Shown in pieces: positions 53,010 to 61,681 of a DNA stretch of 64,000 nucleotides. The position numbers and the translations under genes were made by a program. The stretch's first letter is position 1. Every line of letters begins with the position of its first letter. This stretch comes from DATFVA01 sp963721075 (GTDB lineage Bacteria > Bacteroidota > Ignavibacteria > Ignavibacteriales > Ignavibacteriaceae), in the NCBI GenBank assembly GCA_963721075.1, contig CAVRHV010000005.1, forward strand, positions 434,001 to 498,000, given 5' to 3'. The notes under the pieces are model-generated. The model ran no database searches, was not told where the DNA came from, and worked only from the letters and a program-made list of their open reading frames with translations.

Positions 53010-55083
53010 ATGAAACTCTTCATTTTTTCAATTATTGTAATATTAACTTTCTCATCACCTCTTTTCTCTCAGAAAAAAGCATTCACAATAGAAGATCTTT
53101 ACAGGGTTAAATACGTCGGTGAGCCGGTACTTTCTCACTCCGGTGACGAAATAGCCTTTACTGTAACAATCTATAAGATGAAAGAAGGAAAGTCGAATTC
53201 GGATATCTATATTATGAAGAAAGACGGGTCCGATCTTAGGAAAGCAATAGCCACTGATAAAAATGAAACGGCCCCTTTCTGGTCGAACGATGACACCAGG
53301 CTATATTATCTGATCGACAATCAGCTCTATGAATATGTATTGAAAAACGGGAATTCAGAAAAGCTGACAAATTTATCCACCGGAATATCAGACCCGGTTC
53401 TATCCCCGGATGGAAAACTTGTTGCGTTTACCACCGATATTTTTCCTGAATGCGGAAATGATAATGAATGTAATGAAAAACTTCTGAGGTCTGCCAAAGA
53501 CGGTCCTATTCAGGCATACGTTGCTGACAGTCTCTTATTCAGGCACTGGACGGAATACAGAGGGGAGAAAGAAACCCATCTGTTTGTTTACAATCTTGAG
53601 ACCGGAAAATATACTGATATAGCACATAGCGAGCTTCTTTCTGATCAATACAAGCTGGGAGGAAGTGTTAAGTATGCCTTCTCGCCTGACAGTAAAGAAT
53701 TATGTTTTGTGAACAATCCCGGTTCAAATCTGGCTCTTTCCACTAATTCCGATTTATTCATTGTCCCGGCGCAAGGAGGAAAGTTAGTTGATATAACATC
53801 GTCCAATAAATCATGGGACGGTTCTCCGGTATATTCACCAGACGGCAAATATATAGCTTTCAGGATGCAGCTTACACCCGGGTATGAAGCTGACAGATAC
53901 CGCATCGCCGTATATGACAGGCAGACAAAACAAATTACTAACCTCACTGAAAATTTTGACAATACCATCAGTGCAGAAAAGTGGGGAGACGATTCAGAAA
54001 CACTTTATTTCACGGCGGCCTACCAGGGTACCGCGCCGATATATCAGCTTAATATGAAGAGCGATAGTATTAAACAGATAACTGGCAACGTTTCGGTATT
54101 CGGGTATGAAATATCCCCGGATCAGAATTCTTTATATTATTTATCGAGTTCGGTAGGAAAGCCTTCAGAAATTTATAGTACAAACACAGCTACAAAAGTT
54201 TATAAAGCTCTAACTGCAATGAATAAAGAATTTCTTGAGGAAGTGGATGTGAAGCCGGCGGAGCAGATGTGGGTTGAAGGAGCCGGAGGTCATAAGGTTC
54301 AGGTATTTATCGTTAAACCCCACAACTTTGATCCGGATAAAAAGTATCCCCTTATACTGAATGTGCATGGAGGACCGCAGGGACAATGGATGGATTCATT
54401 CCGGGGCGACTGGCAGGTTTATCCTGGTGCCGGCTATGTTGTGGCTTTTCCTAATCCTCACGGTTCAACTGGTTTCGGTGCTGCAATATACCGAAGAAAT
54501 AAGCGGGGACTGGGGAGGCAAAGTATTTGAAGATCTTATGAAAGTGACTGATTCGCTTGTAACTCTGTCTTACGTTGACACAAGCAGAGTAGGGGCAATG
54601 GGCTGGTCATTCGGAGGCTATATGATGGATTGGTTTGAAGCACAGACTCACAGATTCAAATGTCTCGCCTCTATGATGGGTATTTTCGATCTTGAATCTA
54701 TGTGGGGCGCCACAGAAGAACTATGGTTTGTAAACTGGGATCTGAAAGGCCAGCCGTGGAATTCGGATCTGTATAAAAAATATTCGCCTTCAAACTATGT
54801 GGATAATTTCAAGACACCTGCTTTAATTATTACCGGACAAAAAGATTATCGGGTACCATACACTCAGAGCATACAGTTCTTTACAACATTACAAACGCTG
54901 GGAATAGATTCACGGCTTATCATTTTTAAAAACGACGGACACTGGCCTGATTTTGTTAAATCGATGCCTTTGTACTATAATGCTCACCTTGAATGGTTTC
55001 ATAAATACCTGGGAGGCGCCGCAGCACCGTACGATTCACATAAGATGGTAACTAACACAGCCTTTGAGCAGTCAGGGGAATAA
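53010..55083 (+). pseudogene. S9 (prolyl oligopeptidase-like) peptidase, frameshifted
   Basis: Two overlapping ORFs (53010-54530, 54361-55083) make one S9C-like peptidase. The first has a signal peptide (1-20), a TolB/WD-like propeller (about 25-390) and the start of the alpha/beta-hydrolase (V-H-G-G-P-Q-G-Q-W to N-P-H-G-S-T-G-F-G). Near 54481 one extra base shifts the frame; the hydrolase continues Q-Y-T-E-E-I-S-G-D-W-G-G and holds the catalytic Ser (G-W-S-F-G-G-Y), the Asp in D-Y-R-V-P-Y and the His in D-G-H-W-P-D. All three are intact but split from the propeller. Inactive as assembled, unless the shift is an assembly error. Confidence 0.88.
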
Positions 55084-55201
55084 TGTTTTTACCGGCTGGG
55101 GAAGAATAAGCAGGCAGCGGGGATTGAGGCTATAATTAAATTGGGATGAAGTGTTTACTGTTCACTTAAAATAACTTTGAACTGATGTTCCGGAAGTCGG
55201 T

Positions 55202-55564
55202 TTAATCCTTAATCCTTGACAGCTGAAGATTAGTGACTATCTTGTTACGTCCGGGTTTATAGATATAAAATCTTGAGTTCATTTCATAGCCCCTCGATAG
55301 TCGCTGAGGACCGCCAGATTCATTCACAGTTTCATTTACAACGGTGAATCTTTTCCTGAGTCTGTTTATCTGCTCATCATCAGTTTTTTCTTCAGGGGTA
55401 TTCTCATAGATAATTCCCGGTTCCCCGGTGGATTCAATACTCTCCAGAGGAAAATTTACCGAACGATTCTTTACCTTGAAAAGAAGGTAAGACATTATGA
55501 GCAGGACCAACAGTCCCAGGCTGAAGAAAAAAACAGTAGATTCAATTATTTGTATAAGTTCCAT
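55202..55564 (-). CDS. Hypothetical single-pass membrane protein
   Basis: 120 residues. One N-terminal helix (about 10-28, F-F-S-L-G-L-L-V-L-L-I-M-S-Y-L-L), then a charged, probably cytosolic tail with no recognised domain. R-L-R-K-R-F-T-V-V-N and Y-I-Y-K-P-G-R-N-K stretches are noted. It is convergent with the S9 peptidase gene. Evidence for expression is only the open frame and reasonable codon use. Confidence 0.65.
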   Translation of the reverse strand: MELIQIIESTVFFFSLGLLVLLIMSYLLFKVKNRSVNFPLESIESTGEPGIIYENTPEEKTDDEQINRLRKRFTVVNETVNESGGPQRLSRGYEMNSRFYIYKPGRNKIVTNLQLSRIKD

Positions 55565-55839
55565 TTATCGACACACGAGAGATGAGTTTTCAGTAAAAGT
55601 TTCAAGATTTGTACCATTTATAAAATAAAAAAATAACGTATATTTGCTGTCCATTTCATCAAAAAATGGGAAAAATTATCATTTTGAGATGAAACAAACC
55701 GCTGTAACTGTTGTAAGAACAATGTGTTGTATATTACCCAGGTTCATAAAGAATTGATTTTCTTCCAACCCTTTGATAATTTAACTCGTTAAATAACAAT
55801 GAGTTAGAATAATTTTCAAGTAGTAAGCGGGAGAAGAAT

Positions 55840-56136
55840 ATGACAAAGGCAGACATAGTTGATAAAGTTGCAACAGGGACCGGTTTGACAAAGCTCGAAA
55901 CCGAGGCAATTATTGAAGGATTTTTCAGAACAGTAATTGATGCCCTTAAGCAGGGAAGGAATATAGAGATCCGCGGATTCGGCAGTTATAAAGTTAAGAA
56001 GAAAAAAGAGCGGCAGGCCCGCAATCCTAAAACAGGAGAGCAGGTTTTCGTGCCCGAACATTATGTTCCCACATTTAAATTCTCCAAAGATTTTAAGGAG
56101 ATGGTTGATGCGGGAATGAAAGAAAAAGAAGGTTAA
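55840..56136 (+). CDS. HU/IHF-family DNA-binding protein
   Basis: 98 residues. Bends and compacts DNA as a dimer. HU signature: T-K-A-D-I-V-D-K-V-A, helix 2 E-A-I-I-E-G-F-F, and the DNA-binding arm region I-R-G-F-G-S-Y-K-V-K ... R-N-P-K-T-G-E-Q-V-F-V-P. The R-N-P-K-T-G-E segment is the minor-groove arm. GGGAG and an appropriate spacer precede the ATG. It is the first gene of a three-gene run ending at a terminator before tRNA-Thr. Confidence 0.96.
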   Translation: MTKADIVDKVATGTGLTKLETEAIIEGFFRTVIDALKQGRNIEIRGFGSYKVKKKKERQARNPKTGEQVFVPEHYVPTFKFSKDFKEMVDAGMKEKEG

Positions 56137-56142
56137 TTGTTA

Positions 56143-57072
56143 ATGGTTAAATTTTGTCCCTCTTGCGGAACGAAGCTTGAGCAGGAATATAACTTTTGTC
56201 CTGAGTGCGGTTTTGATCTAAGAAATATTTCTGAAAGCGAGAGCGCTGAGGAAATTCAGGAAACTCATAAAGAGGAAGTTGTTATATGTGATAACTGCGG
56301 TGAGGAGAACCCTGCCGATAACAGGGTTTGTAAGTACTGCGGTGCGCTGTTGAAGGGGGAACAGGTAGAAAAGACTGTTACAGAAAAGAAACCTTCAAGA
56401 GAAAAGATAAAGGAGAGCAGGCCGAAAGAAAATAAGACTAAAGAGAACAGGCCTAAACAAAATAAATTAAAAACAACCTCTGTTAAGAAATCACCTCCTG
56501 CCAAACCGAAAGAACTTGATCAGAAAAAACTCCTCATGATCTTCGGAGGAGTTCTCGTTGTTATATTTATTATTCTCTGGTCATCAGGTGTATTGAGCTC
56601 TAATGAGCCGGAGCAGGTTGCACAAACCCAGGTAACCGGTCAAAGTTCGGGAGTAGATCTTAATAACATTCAGAGAATAAATGCTCTGGAGGCCAAGGTT
56701 AAAAGTAATCCCGATGATACTGCGAGTCTGCTTGAACTGGCCCACTTAAAAAATGATTCAGGTCTATACGAACAGGCAATAGTTGATTACCAGAAATACC
56801 TGGAAAAAAACCCCTCTGACCCTGATGCACGGATCGATATGGGAGTTTGTTACTACAACCTCCACAATTACGATGAAGCTATTCAACAGATGGAAAAAGC
56901 ACTCACATATTCTCCGGATCATCAGATTGGGTATTTAAACCTGGGAATTGTTAACTTAACTGCTGGAAATTTTGAAAAAAGTCAGGAATGGCTGAAAAAG
57001 GCCGTCCAGATCGATCCTAACTCCGATATAGGGAAGAAGGCTCAGGAATTATTAGAATCACATAAAAAATAG
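56143..57072 (+). CDS. Zinc-ribbon, transmembrane, TPR protein
   Basis: 309 residues. Two zinc ribbons at the N-terminus: C-P-S-C-G ... C-P-E-C-G (about 4-24) and C-D-N-C-G ... C-K-Y-C-G (about 47-67). A Lys/Glu-rich linker leads to a membrane helix (about 128-150). Three to four TPR units (about 170-305) follow on the other side. Start chosen at the ATG at 56143, eight bases after AAGG; a TTG at 56137 is too close. The TPR region is extracytoplasmic if the zinc ribbons are inside. Function unknown; cotranscribed with HU. Confidence 0.85.
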   Translation: MVKFCPSCGTKLEQEYNFCPECGFDLRNISESESAEEIQETHKEEVVICDNCGEENPADNRVCKYCGALLKGEQVEKTVTEKKPSREKIKESRPKENKTKENRPKQNKLKTTSVKKSPPAKPKELDQKKLLMIFGGVLVVIFIILWSSGVLSSNEPEQVAQTQVTGQSSGVDLNNIQRINALEAKVKSNPDDTASLLELAHLKNDSGLYEQAIVDYQKYLEKNPSDPDARIDMGVCYYNLHNYDEAIQQMEKALTYSPDHQIGYLNLGIVNLTAGNFEKSQEWLKKAVQIDPNSDIGKKAQELLESHKK

Positions 57073-57081
57073 GAGCATATA

Positions 57082-57177
57082 ATGCCTTGTGGAAGAAAAC
57101 GTAAACGCCATAAAATGGCTACACACAAGAGGAAAAAAAGACTGAGAAAGAATCGTCATAAAAAGAAATTAAGATAA
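57082..57177 (+). CDS. AURKAIP1/COX24-domain small basic protein
   Basis: 31 residues, M-P-C-G-R-K-R-K-R-H-K-M, then T-H-K-R-K-K-R-L-R-K-N-R-H-K. The K-x-x-T-H-K-R-x-K-R-L-R-K-x-R-x-K pattern matches the AURKAIP1/COX24 family found in Bacteroidota, related to mitochondrial ribosomal protein mS38, so it is probably a small ribosome-associated protein. AGGAG lies six bases before the ATG at 57082. It ends just ahead of a terminator and tRNA-Thr. Confidence 0.88.
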   Translation: MPCGRKRKRHKMATHKRKKRLRKNRHKKKLR

Positions 57178-57201
57178 TTACTCAGTATCGTCTTGTATAA
57201 T

Positions 57202-57245
57202 AAAATGGTAAATGGTTATTTTGCATTTGCCATTTTTATTTTTAA
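57202..57245 (+). terminator. Rho-independent terminator of the HU operon
   Basis: Thirteen-base stem, 57202-57214 with 57224-57236, including one T-G pair, a nine-base loop and a T-rich tail. It lies between the COX24-like gene and tRNA-Thr. Confidence 0.85.
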
Positions 57246-57247
57246 AA

Positions 57248-57320
<73 letters not shown>

Positions 57321-57459
57321 CTAAAATATTGGGGTAAATCTTTCAGATATCAAAATCCATATTCTGCAGTCGGACATCTGTTGACCTCGTCCAGTTGCGT
57401 AACCATCGCCCCGGTACTGAACAAATATGACTCACCCGGCTTTACTTACCTGCCTGAAG

Positions 57460-57496
57460 TCAGGTGCAATCTGCTCAAGGCATAATTGTCACCTGA
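57460..57496. terminator. Inverted repeat after the prolyl oligopeptidase gene
   Basis: TCAGGTG / CACCTGA, seven bases perfect, separated by 23 bases. It lies 21 bases past the stop of the minus-strand gene at 57517. No T-run, so assignment as a terminator is weak. Confidence 0.35.
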
Positions 57497-57516
57497 CTAA
57501 AGACAAGTGTAAATGA

Positions 57517-59658
57517 TTATTTCATTTTTAATCCGAGTTCGTGGGCGAAGAATGTCATCGATGCGGCATAGTTACCTACACGCTGACTGAAAGAGGCTGT
57601 AACACCGTGACCTTCATTCATTCTTGTTAATAATATAATCGGATTATTGGATGTATTTGCGTCCTGAAGAGCTGCAGCGAACTTTCTTGACTGCCATGAC
57701 GCAACCCGGGGATCGTTCATTCCCGTTTCAAGCAGCACGGCAGGATAAGCCGTATTTGGTTTAACATGGTGGTACGGAGAGTAGGCGTACAGCCACTGAA
57801 AGCTCTGAGGGTTTGTCGCAGTACCGTATTCACTTATGTTGTATTGACCGTTGGGGAAAAGCTCATTCCTTATCATATCATAGATACCGACGAAACTGAC
57901 TACAGCCTTAAAAGCATCAGGATGCTGAGTAAGAAGGGCACCCATCAGAAGTCCTCCGTTGGAACCGCCCATTATTCCGAGATGATCTCTGTCTGTCCAT
58001 TTGTTCTCCACCATTGCCTGCGTTGCTGCAAACATATCATCAAATACGTTCTGTTTATTTCCAAGCATTCCTGCGGCATGCCAGCCTTCACCGTATTCTC
58101 CGCCGCCGCGAATGTTTGTAAAAGCAAAGACCCCGCCATTTTCCAGCCAGACCAAATATGGGCCTATAAAGTGAGGTTTCCTGGTTACTCCAAACCCGCC
58201 GTAACCGTAAACAATAGTAGGTCTCTGGCCATTCGGAGTAACGCTGTCAATCCTTACGATTGTAACAGGTATCTTTGTTCCATCTTTTGATGTTGCCTCT
58301 ATTACGCTGTACTTAATCTTCGAATAATCAGCCGCAGGCTTAACTTCAAATATAGTTTTAAGTTCTCCTGATTCAGCGTTATAAGCATCCCATTTTTCAG
58401 GAAATGTCCAGCCTTCATAAGTAATTAAGGCATGGCTTGCTGCAGGAGAAGAGACAACTGCATTTATTCCTATACCATCCTGGGGAAGTCCCACGTTTTT
58501 GATAAGCTTACCCTGGCTATCATACTGATCTATTTTCCAGGCAGGGCCTTTAACTTTAATCAGCAGGAGTCCGTTCTTAACAGCAGCAACCGAGTTATAG
58601 GCCCAGTCGCCCTGTGGAACCAGGACCCTGGATGTACCATCTTCTTTAACCGATAAAAGTTTACCGAGAGGGGCATCACCGTAAGCGACTACCAATAGGT
58701 TACCATCGGCATCCCATACTGCTCCTGAGTTTATCTCATCGGAGACTCTGACATTAGCACTTGTGTCGAGTACCTGTTTCCATTCCTCTTTACCCTGTCT
58801 GATATAAACGTAATCAGGATTGCCGTCACCGAAATGAACAAACATTGCTGCCCGCTTCCCATCCACGGACGGGATAAAAGTATACTCAGCCACTTTAGAC
58901 AAATCTTTGCCGAAAGTCAGTTTGTCGTCTTCCTGCGCCTGACCTAATTTATGATGATAGAGTGCAGCATTAAACTGAGATATAGAATCAGGTACTGTTC
59001 CGGGCAGCGGAAGACGAACATATGTTAATCCCTTTCCATCAGCATCCCAGGCCATACCGGCAGGAGTTGCTCCTCCGCCTGCACTCACAAGAGAATCACT
59101 CAGATCTTTTCCGGACTTCAGATCTCTTATATGTATTGTTGCCGCTTCGGTACCGCCTTCGGCAGTTGCATATGCAAGATAATCCCCATTTGGAGAGGGC
59201 CAGAACCCAGTGATTGCCACATCATTTCCCATCGTATTAGGATCTACAAGAACTTTTGCATTACCTTCGGGCCAGGATTTAACAGCTACAACTGCCTGAG
59301 CCTGTGGGGGAGTCATCTGCATAAAGTATAACTGATCCTTCATCAATTTAGGACTATACTGTTCAATTCCTGTTTGTTCCAGTTCCTTGATCCTATTCTC
59401 AATTTTATCAGCTTCCGGAAATCCTGAGAGCGTCTTGTCTGCGTACTTATTCTGATCCGCTATCCATTGCTGCACTTCCGGATCGTTATTGTCTTCAAGC
59501 CAGCGGAATGGATCGGAGACTTCTGTTCCAAAGTAATTTGTTACCACTGTGTCTTTTTTTGAAGCCGGGGCTTCATTATTCTCTTTATTGTTGTTACTGC
59601 ATCCTGCCACGAAAAATCCCAGCAGGATTATAACTAAATAATATTTTTTTGTGAACAT
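57517..59658 (-). CDS. Prolyl oligopeptidase (S9A), lipoprotein
   Basis: 713 residues. Lipoprotein signal with lipobox F-V-A-G-C (Cys near 20), a propeller domain (about 90-430) and an alpha/beta-hydrolase with catalytic Ser in G-G-S-N-G-G near 558, Asp in N-D-P-R-V and His in N-E-G-H-G. F-R-W-L-E-D near residue 51 and G-Y-G-G-F-G and R-G-G-G-E-Y-G are standard S9A motifs. It cleaves short peptides after proline, here at the cell envelope. Intact, unlike the S9 gene at 53010, and divergent from mraZ. Confidence 0.95.
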   Translation of the reverse strand: MFTKKYYLVIILLGFFVAGCSNNNKENNEAPASKKDTVVTNYFGTEVSDPFRWLEDNNDPEVQQWIADQNKYADKTLSGFPEADKIENRIKELEQTGIEQYSPKLMKDQLYFMQMTPPQAQAVVAVKSWPEGNAKVLVDPNTMGNDVAITGFWPSPNGDYLAYATAEGGTEAATIHIRDLKSGKDLSDSLVSAGGGATPAGMAWDADGKGLTYVRLPLPGTVPDSISQFNAALYHHKLGQAQEDDKLTFGKDLSKVAEYTFIPSVDGKRAAMFVHFGDGNPDYVYIRQGKEEWKQVLDTSANVRVSDEINSGAVWDADGNLLVVAYGDAPLGKLLSVKEDGTSRVLVPQGDWAYNSVAAVKNGLLLIKVKGPAWKIDQYDSQGKLIKNVGLPQDGIGINAVVSSPAASHALITYEGWTFPEKWDAYNAESGELKTIFEVKPAADYSKIKYSVIEATSKDGTKIPVTIVRIDSVTPNGQRPTIVYGYGGFGVTRKPHFIGPYLVWLENGGVFAFTNIRGGGEYGEGWHAAGMLGNKQNVFDDMFAATQAMVENKWTDRDHLGIMGGSNGGLLMGALLTQHPDAFKAVVSFVGIYDMIRNELFPNGQYNISEYGTATNPQSFQWLYAYSPYHHVKPNTAYPAVLLETGMNDPRVASWQSRKFAAALQDANTSNNPIILLTRMNEGHGVTASFSQRVGNYAASMTFFAHELGLKMK

Positions 59659-59910
59659 TTTTATTACCTGTCATTTAATTATTGCAAGTTTTTAGTTGTC
59701 GAATTATTAATAATTTCCAAAACTAAAACTATTTTTACCCTACTCCAATTTATATGCGCACCATTTATAACTATCAAATACCCGTGTGCTTCTGTTCACT
59801 ATATTCCACCATTTTGGGGCATCTTTGCGGCGGCTTAAGTCATCCGGCCCGACTTTGAGATCTGCAGGTAAAATTCTTTTACTGTTTGTGGTGAAAATGA
59901 AAAAAAAATC
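59659..59910. other. Intergenic region between prolyl oligopeptidase and the dcw cluster
   Basis: About 250 bases between divergent genes. No gene or RNA recognised; it should contain the promoter of the minus-strand prolyl oligopeptidase, which cannot be placed. An A-run at 59899-59908 borders the mraZ promoter. Confidence 0.5.
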
Positions 59911-59939
59911 TTGACTTTCCAGATTAAATTATGTTAATT
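59911..59939 (+). promoter_or_regulatory. Promoter of the mraZ (dcw) operon
   Basis: TTGACT at 59911-59916 and TTAATT at 59934-59939 with 17 bases between. Transcription would start near 59946, inside the MraZ binding repeats, an arrangement expected for autorepression. Confidence 0.6.
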
Positions 59940-59940
59940 T

Positions 59941-59970
59941 TGGGGAGTTGTGGGGAATTGTGGTGAATTT
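59941..59970 (+). promoter_or_regulatory. MraZ operator: three 10-bp-spaced TGGGGA boxes
   Basis: TGGGGA at 59941 and 59951 and TGGTGA at 59961, in exact 10-base register. MraZ is known to bind direct repeats of TGGGN spaced by about one helical turn upstream of its own gene, so this is the expected autoregulatory site. Confidence 0.85.
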
Positions 59971-59991
59971 TTCCAAGTAAAGGTTGAAAAT

Positions 59992-60426
59992 TTGTTCAGA
60001 GGACAATACACATACTCAGTTGACTCCAAAGGAAGGTTAAGTATACCAGCCAAATTAAGGCGTCAGCTATCACCCGAAGCTAATGATACCTTTGTTATGA
60101 CACAGGGGACGGCCAACTGTATAGATGTTTATCCTATGGACCAATGGCAGCACTTTGAGCAGAAACTAATCGACCTCAATCCTTTTAATCCGCAGGAAGC
60201 AAAGTTTATCAGGATGATACTTCAGTTTGCAACAGAAGATAAGCTTGATTCCCAGTCAAGAATTTTAATTCCGCCAAACTTACTGGAGTATGCAAAAATT
60301 GAAAAAGAAGTTTTAGTGTTAGGTGCTCTTAAGAAGATTGAATTGTGGAATCCCAAAACTTATAAGGAATATCTGGAACAATCTTCTGAAACTTATGAAG
60401 AGATTGCTGCAAAAGTTATGGCGTAA
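59992..60426 (+). CDS. mraZ: Transcriptional regulator MraZ
   Basis: 144 residues, two AbrB-like SpoVT domains forming a ring-shaped DNA-binding protein that controls the dcw operon. Starts with TTG at 59992, which gives the family opening M-F-R-G-Q-Y and has AAAGG eight bases upstream; a longer GTG start at 59950 would put the operator inside the coding region. Motifs: S-V-D-S-K-G-R-L-S-I-P-A-K-L-R (domain 1, about residue 10) and L-D-S-Q-S-R-I-L-I-P (domain 2, about 84). It is two bases from rsmH. Confidence 0.94.
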   Translation: MFRGQYTYSVDSKGRLSIPAKLRRQLSPEANDTFVMTQGTANCIDVYPMDQWQHFEQKLIDLNPFNPQEAKFIRMILQFATEDKLDSQSRILIPPNLLEYAKIEKEVLVLGALKKIELWNPKTYKEYLEQSSETYEEIAAKVMA

Positions 60427-60428
60427 AG

Positions 60429-61352
60429 ATGAAGACTCATCATACGCCCGTTTTATTGAATGAAAGTATTGAATATCTGATAACCGACAAATCAGGTAAG
60501 TATTTTGATGCAACGCTTGGATTCGGCGGACATACAGAAGCGTTCTTAAATATTCTGAATAAAGACGCGGTTGTTGCTGCCACTGATGTAGATAAAGATG
60601 CATTCAGCTTTTCAAAAGAAAAATTTTCTAAAGATGACCGGGCAAGACTTTATAATTTTAATTTTTCTGAAATAGATGTTATCGCAAAGATAGAATCTTT
60701 CGGGTTCTTTGACGGAATTTTTGCAGATCTTGGAGTTTCTTCGTTTCAGCTCGACAATCCCTCTTCGGGATTTACCTACAGAGAGGAAGCAAAACTGGAT
60801 CTGAGGATGGATAAATCCAGAGTTGTCAGCGCAGCCGACATAATAAGTTCATTTTCTGAGGAAGATCTTGCTAATATTTTCTTTCGTTACGGTGAGGAAA
60901 GACTTTCGAGGAGAATCGCCAGGGAGATTGTAAGGCAGAGGATTGGGCGGAGAATTGAAACCACATCGCAGTTGACGGAGATAATTAAAGGAGTAATTCC
61001 GTTAAAAAACCAGAATAAAACATTATCAAGAATTTTTCAGTCTCTGAGAATTTATGTAAATGATGAGCTGGGAGTTCTGAAGTCCTTTCTGGAAAAATCT
61101 GTAGGTCTTCTTAAAAAGGGCGGAAGGATTGTGGTTATCTCTTATCATTCGCTTGAAGACAGGATAGTAAAGGAAACTTTTAAATATGAAATGCTCGACT
61201 GTATCTGCCCTAAAGAATATCCCGTTTGTCAGTGCGATAAGGAAAGGAGATTAAACATACTTACCAGAAAACCTGTTACAGCCCAGAATGAAGAAATCTC
61301 AGAAAATCCAAGGGCAAGGAGCGCAAAACTCAGAGCAGCGGAGAGAGTATGA
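60429..61352 (+). CDS. rsmH: 16S rRNA (cytosine1402-N4)-methyltransferase RsmH
   Basis: 307 residues. Methylates C1402 of 16S rRNA using SAM. Marks: H-T-P-V-L-L-N-E near residue 4, D-A-T-L-G-F-G-G-H-T near 27, the SAM motif A-T-D-V-D-K-D-A, D-L-G-V-S-S-F-Q-L-D, and V-I-S-Y-H-S-L-E-D-R-I-V-K near 235. C-terminal R-A-R-S-A-K-L-R-A is typical. It follows mraZ directly and overlaps the ftsL gene by four bases. Confidence 0.97.
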   Translation: MKTHHTPVLLNESIEYLITDKSGKYFDATLGFGGHTEAFLNILNKDAVVAATDVDKDAFSFSKEKFSKDDRARLYNFNFSEIDVIAKIESFGFFDGIFADLGVSSFQLDNPSSGFTYREEAKLDLRMDKSRVVSAADIISSFSEEDLANIFFRYGEERLSRRIAREIVRQRIGRRIETTSQLTEIIKGVIPLKNQNKTLSRIFQSLRIYVNDELGVLKSFLEKSVGLLKKGGRIVVISYHSLEDRIVKETFKYEMLDCICPKEYPVCQCDKERRLNILTRKPVTAQNEEISENPRARSAKLRAAERV

Positions 61353-61681
61353 AAAAAAAAGGATCCAAACCTTTTCTTTTTTTTAGTCTTATGCTCTTTA
61401 CTTCTTTTATCGTACTGGTGCTTTTTTATGTAGGTATAAAGTTGAAGTGTGAAGAGCTTACTAAAGAAAAAATACTGTCAGAAAAACAACTGGATCTGAA
61501 AAGCAACTGGCAGGTAAACCTGACAGTTAAACAGCAGTATCTGTCCTCGGAAGAACGAATTACAGAGATCGCAGAAAAAGAACTCGGAATGATTAGAGGA
61601 GGCCCGCCGGTCTTAAAAGTTAAAGTTGATAAAGAACAAATTGAAAATATTGAAAATCAGTTAAAAGAAAAGTATGATTAA
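61349..61681 (+). CDS. ftsL: FtsL-like cell-division protein
   Basis: 110 residues. Short basic N-terminus, one membrane helix (about 9-29) and an extracytoplasmic coiled coil (about 32-105) with an E-R-I-T-E-I-A-E-K-E-L-G-M motif near residue 70 characteristic of FtsL/DivIC proteins. Position between rsmH and ftsI supports FtsL. It overlaps both neighbours (four and eight bases). Sequence identity within this family is always low, so the assignment rests on topology and position. Confidence 0.85.
   Translation: MKKKGSKPFLFFSLMLFTSFIVLVLFYVGIKLKCEELTKEKILSEKQLDLKSNWQVNLTVKQQYLSSEERITEIAEKELGMIRGGPPVLKVKVDKEQIENIENQLKEKYD

Noticed and set aside
57321..57516. Attachment site or duplicated tRNA end after tRNA-Thr
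   Set aside because: No repeat of the tRNA 3' end and no integrase nearby.
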